From Eustoma russellianum (Eukaryota > Streptophyta > Magnoliopsida > Gentianales > Gentianaceae), in contig AP025040.1 in the NCBI GenBank assembly GCA_036186865.1, positions 13,670,111-13,734,110 of the forward strand: a DNA stretch of 64,000 bases, given 5' to 3'. The notes under the pieces were generated by a model. The model did not search any database. It had not been told where the DNA came from and saw nothing but the letters and a program-made list of their open reading frames with translations. Positions within the stretch are counted from its first letter, which is position 1. Every line of letters starts with the position of its first letter. Positions 56,759-64,000 of this stretch are shown one piece after another. A program made the translations under genes and the position numbers.

Positions 56759-59065
56759 CTACACCCATCCAGGTTCATTTAAATCAACCTGTGCAAGGTC
56801 AACCGCAGAGGCCTTTGAAGGCCACTGTTTTAATATGGTGATCTTTTTAGGGAATCCAAAAGCATCAAATCTAGGCAGCATTTGTACGTGAATTCTATCA
56901 AAGAACTGCGATTGTACCTGCCTCAATGTCTCTTGGAGACTGGCGTTGTCCAGTGTGGTCTCCAGGACAACATTTGTCTCCAAAACGTCCCTTTTTGGGG
57001 ATGCCTTCTTAGTGTTGTTGATTTTACATGTGTTATACATGGCATCAGATAGGCTAGAGACCTGACATCCAGACTCTTTTATATTTACATCAGGGGATAC
57101 ATTTTACGTAACATGGGGGATTTCCAGTAGAATTCTCAGTATCTCTTTTCCTAAGGAATCTTCTTAAAGAATCCCTTCCTAATCTAACAGAGGAAGCTGC
57201 ATCTGAAACTTCAACTTGGTCCTCTGAAACATGCGTAATACATTCCTGACTTTTGGTTGTTGAGAGAACCTACAAACTAGAATCATCCAAGACAAGTGTG
57301 CAGTCATTTTGATCATGTGAAGGTAAATCAATAGGAATATGTTCCTGGCTCGAAGAGACTAAAGAATTTTTTTGGAACATAAATGGATCGTACATTCCTA
57401 ACTACCTCCCCGACTGCTTTTTGCTTTTTCATGTGTAGCTCCCCTCTTGGGGCACTAGAATTTTTATGTGCCCCCAGATTTTGTTCTCTCAATGAGGTTA
57501 ACGTCTTTTTGCTTTTATTTGACGCTCTTGTTTCAGCCCCTTGTGCCTTATCTTTATTTTTTTTCTGGCATCTTATTACCCACCTCCTGTGTGCTTTTTC
57601 TATTTATATGCATGTTTCTGTTTTTTGAAGGTAGTTGTGGTGTAACAGAGACCAGTTTATTGGTTGAAGCCGGCTCTGTTGCACTATATTAATTATCTAT
57701 CAAATGTTTAGAAGTAGTGTGCCCTATTTGCATACACGTCTTACAAAATAGAGGCAGTTTCTCATGAAAGACTTTCTGTACTAGACGCTCTCCATTTGAC
57801 AAATAAATTTCTAAAGAACCAAAAAGCATACCGGTTAGATCAATCTCAACGAGGATCCTAGCATAATGCCAGATCCTTCTTTCTGCAGTAAGATTATCCG
57901 CCATGATAGGAACTCCCAACTGAGACTCCAATGCCGCTAGGTGCTTTTCTGTCTAGAGGTCAAGCGGGAGAGAAGGGCAACGCACCCAAACAGGAACAGT
58001 TGATACCTCCAAGACACCAAAGTTAAAAAGTAAGGGCATTTTTTCAGTATTAGTAATCGCCCAAAAATGAAAAAAAGCCCCGAAGCTAGAATGGCTTCCA
58101 TCTTCTGAGTAGAGTTGAACTTGAAATCAATCCAACCGACTCAAGGAAGTGTACTTTTGGGGCAAACTTCCAAGATTTAAGTAAGGCATATGACGTCTTC
58201 CTACCAAGGAAAGTATCAAAGAAGCACCCAACGAGGCTCCTAGAATGAGCTTTATTTATGGGTATCTCTTCGACATTAAAGAAAACTTTTCTAGTTTTCT
58301 CAGCACGTGTGTGGTGTAATCTACGTCAATTAGCAGAAGATCTATTGGACCCTACTACATCTCTCCAAGAACGTTGATTGCTAACCTTTCTGGAAGATGT
58401 ATCGCCGTCAGAGAGGGAGAAACATTGTTCTTTCCCATATGACATTGTGTATCTCCAGTCATCTGGGTCTTAGAGCTCGCCACCATTATGTTTGGTGCAC
58501 TCTGTTGTAGAGTAATGGCCTCCTAGAGTTCATGGGAAACGAGGGTTTTCTGCAGAGAAGAAATGAGGTTGGGAGCAGCAGGGACAGAGGGGCTTGATTT
58601 TTTTGCCCAAGCCTGATTAATATAAACTCTAAAACACGTGTGAGCATGATTGATTGGAGAAACGACGTCAGTTCCATGTGTCATCTCCACCAAGTTTAAG
58701 TGTACGTCATTTATCTGAGGTGTCTGAGAAGTATTGGTTTCCTTTAGGACGAGGTGGCTCTTTTGTACACGTGGACGTAACTGTGGCATCTGAAGGAGGT
58801 CACTTAACAAAACGGCATCATTTTCTTCCGAACCCAGAACCTTTGAGGAAATTGTATCATCAGATGGAAGTTGCAGCCCTTCTTTAATGCACCGCCTTTC
58901 ATATTGAAAAACAGGACGCGTCTGTGCACCTTCCAATGCAAGTGTTAGACCAGCATTCATTCAAGCAGCTAGCTTTTTCCTGAGTTATATCCAGCTGGCC
59001 CTCCAACCACGTGATCATCCAGAGCTGGCAAGCTAAGATTGCCTGAAGTGAGTTGACCTGGACTA
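56759..59065 (-). pseudogene. L1 ORF1: DUF4283-like and zinc-knuckle region
   Basis: Read from 59065 down: ALEGAQTRPVFQYERRC (58960 on), VYINQAWAKKSSPS, then frameshifted DUF4283-like sequence, MESQLGVPIMADNLTAERR, YARILVEIDLTGMLFG and EKLPLFCKTCMQIGHTTSKH, a knuckle in which the last Cys is not conserved. The end near 56759 includes KQWPSKASAVDLAQVDLNEP. Such proteins bind LINE RNA. The N-terminal part exists only in the separate fragments at 33484-35071 and 60211-61791. Confidence 0.75.
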
Positions 59066-62000
59066 TGTTGTTGTTTTGTGTGTCCCATTTTAGCCATTAT
59101 TTCTCTTGTTAATGGAATATACTTCTCTCAAGGTCTCTCCGTTGCCTTTAGTGGCATCAATACATTCAAAATAAACAAGATTTCTCACTCACTATTATTG
59201 TAGACAATCAATCGTGTACCAAGACGTAATCGTTCGGTGTGTGTGTATGTAAACAGTAAACAGTAGATCAAACCTCGGGATGAGTCGAGGACTCTGTCCT
59301 TCAGACGATTGCTCCGGTATACTGTGCCCAACCGGCATTAGCAATAGTCTCCTAGGTTACAACGGGTACCTGTTCAGTTGAGCGGCACTGTTTAACTTGA
59401 ACTGCAGCGAACCTTCGAGTGTCTCGACTTCTCTTGGACGTGATGCAGAAAGAATAAGAAAAAGAAAGCAGAAGAGGAGTGTGTGTTCTGATCACACACC
59501 CTGCCTTTGTTTATATAGGGGAGTCGGTTGGAGAATCGGTTTCGCAGATGGCTTGTGACCGTTGGATCAAAACCGTAGATGAACTAGAGCCATCGGATGA
59601 AAACCAAAAGAACGTTTGTTGGGCGGTTTTGGACGATTCAAATCCCAACCGTCATATGGAAATGGAACTACAGGATCAATCTTGGAGCTTTGGATGAAAA
59701 CCACATTCGGTTGGACGGTTTGGTCAGTTTGAATTACAACTGTTGGATCAAAGCTGACATTCCCGGCACCGTTAGATCAAAACTGTTTGATCTTAGTGCA
59801 TAAGGGAAGACCTGATGATATGGACCGGACCTAGGAGACGTTTGAGCCGCTGCGCAGCTAGGCCTGAAACCTTTAACTATTTACAAAAAATAATTAATCC
59901 AAAAAGCCCAAAGAAATTTTCTCCAAAAAGATTAGAACCGTCCTAGCCCATGAGCCCACGAGCCCCGAGCCCCGAGCCCGAGCCGAATCTAAGCCGAGCC
60001 AGACATACGGACGAGCAGGCAGGCGGCGCGTGCGTGTGTGGCAGCCATCTACGTCTTCTCTCCAGTGAAAAATTCTCTTGCCCCTAGGGCACATCTAAAG
60101 TACCATTCTAGCCATTTATAAGGTGGCTAAATCAACTCATTTGTCCAATGTGGTATTCCTTCATAAGGGTGATGTGGCCTCCTAAGAATAGGGCATATCA
60201 CCCATTAAACCAGGTTTGTTGCACTTTGTTGTGGAGTAATGGCCTCATGGAGTTCATGGGAAACGAAGGTTTCTTGTGGAGAAGAAATGAGGTTGGGAGA
60301 AGCAAGGACGGATGTGTTTGATTTTCTTGCCTAAGCCTCATTAATATGAACTCCCAAAACACGTGTGTGAGCATGATTGATTGGAGAAACGACGTCAGTT
60401 CCATGTGGCATGTCCACCAAGTTTAAGTGTACGTCATTTATCTGTGGTGTCTGAGAAGTATTGGTTTCATTTGGGATGAGATGGCTCTTTTGTACACGTG
60501 GACGTAACTGTGGCATCTGAAGGAGGTTACTTAACAAAACGACATCGTTTTCTTCTGAACCCAGAACCTTCGAGGAAATTGTATCATCAGATGGAAGTTG
60601 TGGCCCTTCTTTAATGCACCGCCTTTTATATTGAAAAACAGGGCGCGTCTGTGCACCTTCCAATGCAAGCGTTAGACCAGCATTCATTGCAAGTAGCTGG
60701 CTTTTTCCTGAGTTATATCAAGCTGGCCCTCCAACCACATGATCATCCTGAGCTGGCAAGCAAAGATTGGCTGAAGTAAGCTGACTTGTACTATGTGCTC
60801 CAGAGTGTATAAGCTTAACGACATCGTTTGAAGCCTCTGGTATTGCAGCCTCATTAATGCAGACGTTGACACCAAACCTACCGTTTGAATCTTGAACGAC
60901 CGAGGTAGACAAAGCAGGAAAACGTGTGGAGGAAGGCTGACGAAGGGTAACATCCGTGTCAGCATTGGGCAGTTCTTTTTGCCTAACTTTTTCTGACGCA
61001 AAGTCCTTTTCTGACTCACCACGACCTCCCTTGCCTTTGGCAACTCCTCCTGCAACTCCTCCGGCGACACAATGTTCTTAGACGAGAAGAACATGATCGA
61101 TTCCATCTACCTTTCCCCACTTCCAAACTGCACATTCCCAATTCTAACAGTAGAAACATCATTTGCAGTCTCAGCAGAAGGAGAAACGCTAGGCACCTTC
61201 TCTGATCCACCCTTAGATCCTCCATTTGAGTGAACTGAAGCACCCTCTGAGCTCCAACCATCGCCACTAAACTGTGAGGTTCCTACTCTTGTAATCCTTT
61301 CTTTCACCCCAATTCCATTATCTGACGAACATAGGGAGTCTGTAGAACCCACTAGATCCACCACTTCTAGTGGAGAGACAGAGGAACTTCCCCACAAGAC
61401 TCTCTAGGAACGTAACTTTTTTTTTGTTTTAGCAACCTTCTTCTTAGCAGTATCCTTCAAGATACTCCTACTAACTGTTTCATGATTTAAGAACTGCTCA
61501 GCGTACTGATCCGAGCCTTGAGCACCTGAGACAGTCAAGTCCTTATGACCCCAACCTGTTTTGTCTCCAGAAATTTTTTTTCTTCCAGTTTCAGAACATT
61601 AGAAGAGATGCATTCTACTGTATTCTTGGATTGAAGACCACCCATTTTCGAAGCAGAAGTAGCCTCCTCTTCAGATTCACCTTCGTAGGAAAAAGCACTA
61701 TCTTTTTCCATCTCAGCTGACTCTTCTGATGAGTCTTCTGCAAGGCTGGCCAACCCAGTGTCTTCAGTCTTGCCTTATTATTATTTTTCATGTTCTTTTT
61801 TTGTATTACTGGAAGAAGAGGAAGATGAGGATTTTTTGACTCATACTTCTTCCTCTCTAGTATTTTTCTGTTGTTCGATTTCCCTGTACCCCCCCATGGA
61901 CTTAGATAGGAAAAGTAGAAAGGAGATACATCTGTATGTGTACTGCCAAAGAATGCATGACACTACTCTCTTACGAGTATATGAACAGGAAGAGAGTATA

Positions 62001-62190
62001 GAGAGTGAAGTGAGAAATGTGAGTTAGAGATGATTTGGATGAGCTCCATTCAGTGTAGTCGGAAAGACTCCTTTCAAAACTTAGAGAGAAGCGAGAGAGA
62101 ATTGATCCTTCTCTCTCTAGAGCGACATTCTACCTAATTGACCGGACTAAGTTGATTGAAGCGGGCCCACTTCACACTTACATAGGTGAG
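59066..62190. repeat. Chimeric 3.1-kb segment, copy B
   Basis: Same order and junctions as 32381-35469: a 130-bp leader-like piece, LTR fragment 59196-60210, LINE ORF1 5' fragment 60211-62190. It has about 40 bp (near 59426-59470) absent from copy A. On its right the LTR family resumes at 62191, overlapping the first LTR piece by roughly 210 bp. Confidence 0.85.
60211..61791 (-). pseudogene. L1-type ORF1 N-terminal fragment, copy B
   Basis: Counterpart of 33484-35071 with one- or two-residue differences per hundred in the aligned frames. Its ATG at 61789-61791 is followed within 40 bp by a small deletion that shifts the frame relative to copy A. Downstream stretches (MASLAEDSSEESAEMEKDSA, MWGSSSVSPLEVVDLVGS, MNAGLTLALEGAQT) remain recognisable. 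The shared stop pattern shows that both copies derive from one already broken sequence. Confidence 0.72.
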
Positions 62191-62630
62191 CAGGCTGGAT
62201 GGGTGGGCGGACAGGCTCCTCGCGTGCGTGTGGCAGTCATCTACGTCTTTCTTCCGGTCAAAAATTCTCTTACCCTTAGGATACATCTAAAGTGACCATT
62301 CTAGCCATTTATAAGGTGGTTAAATCAAGTCATTTGTCCAATGTGGTATTCCTTCATAAGGGTGATGCGGCCTCCTAAGAATAGGACACATCACCCATTA
62401 AACTATGTTTTCTATCTACTTTGAGCATTAATTTCTCATTCACCCGGTATCGTAATTGAGTGATTCCAAAGCCTAAAATTAACTACTCGTTACGTAGATA
62501 ATTAAGCGCCTATTAGTTTTCATTTCTCATTAACAGAAACTAATTATATTTAAGCTTAAAGTATGTTGCTTAACCAAGTTTGTAACTTGTCTTAATGGGC
62601 CAAAACCCAAACTTTTCAATTCCTCCAACA
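62191..62630 (-). repeat. Copia LTR fragment (outer end)
   Basis: Matches about 49882-50303 and ends TCCTCCAACA, the LTR terminus. No purine tract lies to the right (TATAACCTCC instead), so it is a 5'-type LTR edge bordering non-element sequence. Confidence 0.8.
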
Positions 62631-63303
62631 ACTATAACCTCCAAATTCAATGATCTTGCATGGGCTCCTTCTTTCTCTAATTGCTTAAATTTCTCTATTA
62701 TTCACGATCGAAGATAAAAATGTTGTTGAAATAGATGAAACCTCTTGGAAGTATGAAAAAAACCTGAATTCTGACTTACGACCAAAAGTTGTTTGAGTGA
62801 ATGTATTTAAAAAGAAACGAACCGTATTGTTACATAAAAGAATTGGATGGGCAAAATGTTTCCAGAAACAAGTGAAAAACACACTAATGGTTGTTGATAT
62901 CATTTTGCTTATTTATTACTTTCCTTCATCAATATTCAGCTTGTACAATAATGACAAAAAATAGTCGTTTTCGGTGCAATAGGCTTCCACGTTTTCGCAT
63001 GATATGATGAGAGACCAGATTGCTTCACGATCTGATGTACACAACATTAATCTACACTTTTGTAAGTGGCTGTTTCCGCAGCAACCTTACTAGTACTCCA
63101 AGGTCCACCCTTTTGTACAATCATGATAAAATTTTTCCTAAAGAAAATCAGCAAATAAAGAATTGATGTATCTTTTGAAGATATAAACTCAATATTCAAT
63201 TCCAATAAAAAAAAGCACTCAATAAAGAATTGCTTTTCTTTACATTTTCTCACCTATAGTCAAATCCCAAACGACCTATAAAGGTTGTCATGCAGGCTTG
63301 GGA
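62631..63303. other. Intergenic, no gene recognised
   Basis: AT-rich sequence without motif or repeat that I can name. ORFs at 62685-62903 and 63047-63253 (minus) lack recognisable features. Confidence 0.45.
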
Positions 63304-63486
63304 GGGTCAGGATCGCCTGACCCCCCACTCTCTCACCCCCTTCGCGACCGCTCGCCACGTGGCAGCAAGGGGGGTGGTGAGGCTGGATGGGAGTCATCCG
63401 CATCCAGCCTCACCACCCCTCCCCGCTGCCACGTGGCGGACGGTCACGTGGGCGGTCACGGGGAGAGGGTTAGAGGATCTCATTCG
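63304..63486. repeat. GC-rich hairpin element with G-box cores
   Basis: Arms 63354-63389 and 63401-63437 are nearly perfect inverted repeats around an 11-bp loop, and pairing extends outward through GACCG and CGGTC. A smaller hairpin, GGTCAGG/CCTGACC, lies at 63306-63323. GCCACGTGGC occurs in both arms and GTCACGTGGG follows. The 9-bp direct repeat GGCTTGGGA at 63295-63303 and 63487-63495 may be a target duplication, which would make this a small non-autonomous element. Confidence 0.65.
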
Positions 63487-63495
63487 GGCTTGGGA

Positions 63496-64000
63496 ACCAA
63501 AGGTCAACACCTGGTGTAGGTAAAATTAATTTTGGAAAGAATCAAAGTATACAAAAGGGAAATGTTGGGTAAGAAATGCCAAAATGTCAATTTTGGGTGG
63601 AAAATTGTGGTTGACGACCACCCACTACAACAACAATGGCGAAAATTCCTTAAAAGTTTGGAATTTAGAATGCAGAACTATTGGACATCAGGGGTCAATA
63701 CAGAGCCATATTCTTAACCAAAAATAAAACAAAGTCATTATTTAAATATTTTCTAGTTGCAACAAGGTTACACCTTTATTTTGGGATCTTCATCGTTTTA
63801 GCCTTAAAAAAGTTCGTGGAGGATGTAAATCATAAACTCAGCAACTTATTAGATTCGTAAGTCTTTTACCAAACAGTCCACTCATAGTCCCTATTGTTTA
63901 TTAAGCTAGCATCTCTTTAACCTAATTTAACCAGATATTATGGTCTAACCCAGTACTGTCTAGATAGTAGTATTACACATGCGTTGTGCGTGTCGTAATT
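63496..64000. other. Window end, no gene recognised
   Basis: AT-rich. A stretch at 63811-63875 resembles, in diverged form, the end of the fragment at 17332-17410. Nothing else recognised. Confidence 0.4.

Larger units (their letters stand above)
53300..59065 (-). mobile_element. Degenerate L1-type LINE
   Basis: On the minus strand, ORF1-type sequence (59065-56759) precedes ORF2 with an endonuclease and reverse transcriptase (56707-53314). This order and the FADDL motif are those of plant L1. It is broken at 59065 inside ORF1 by the chimeric segment copy B. Ends and target duplication were not resolved. Confidence 0.85.

Noticed and set aside
63290..63523. Two overlapping plus-strand ORFs across the GC-rich hairpin
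   Set aside because: High GC removes stop codons, and the inverted repeat explains the composition. No motif is present.

Overview
The window is a stretch of a land-plant nuclear genome, most likely a eudicot. It is AT-rich, has intron-containing genes with GT-AG splice sites, and is dominated by LTR retrotransposons and LINEs. There is no prokaryotic organisation. A 10-N assembly gap at 15801-15810 is flanked by poly-G tracts. All calls come from reading the sequence and the translations; no database search was run.

Left block (523-15408): an old, broken Ty1/copia element (Copia-1, plus strand, target duplication GGTAG) sits just downstream of what look like the last two exons of an unidentified minus-strand host gene (15464-15693). 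A 10.4-kb Ty3/gypsy chromovirus of Tekay/Del type (2183-12570, minus strand, target duplication CCCCA) is nested inside it. Its 2.73-kb LTRs are almost identical. A 5'-truncated RTE-type LINE (13522-14230) interrupts the Copia-1 reverse transcriptase. The gypsy coding region contains two apparent spliceosomal introns and several disabling lesions, one of them in the RT catalytic motif.

Middle block (20109-29623): the only recognisable long host gene is a plus-strand PDS5-like cohesin-associated gene. I can join ten coding exons into about 422 residues, with a short N-terminal HEAT-type part, a variable middle and a C-terminal Tudor part. Its introns hold an RTE LINE remnant, a probable L1 tail and several local duplications. 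A tRNA-derived SINE remnant follows at about 30330-30500.

Right block (32381-62630): a mosaic of retroelements. An old minus-strand copia (Copia-3) is split by a young and apparently intact SIRE-type copia (37850-47195, target duplication TCAAT; LTRs identical by eye except for the length of one poly-G tract). That element has an uninterrupted 1415-residue gag-pol and a second 474-residue ORF. Further right are a complete LTR (49105-50303), a solo LTR of a second Tekay-like family (50553-52921, target duplication GTTTT), a degenerate L1 LINE (about 53300-59065) and a 3.1-kb chimeric segment present twice in direct orientation (32381-35469 and 59066-62190). A GC-rich hairpin with G-box cores lies at 63304-63486.

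The most unusual signal is non-coding. The gypsy and copia LTRs carry clusters of 18-bp perfect palindromes of the form ACAT-N10-ATGT. The inner ten bases differ between copies in a compensated way, so symmetry is kept while sequence changes. The two Tekay-like LTR families also carry arrays of a CTTTATACC box followed by a small hairpin whose arms covary. The same palindromes occur between pol and the second ORF of the SIRE-type element.
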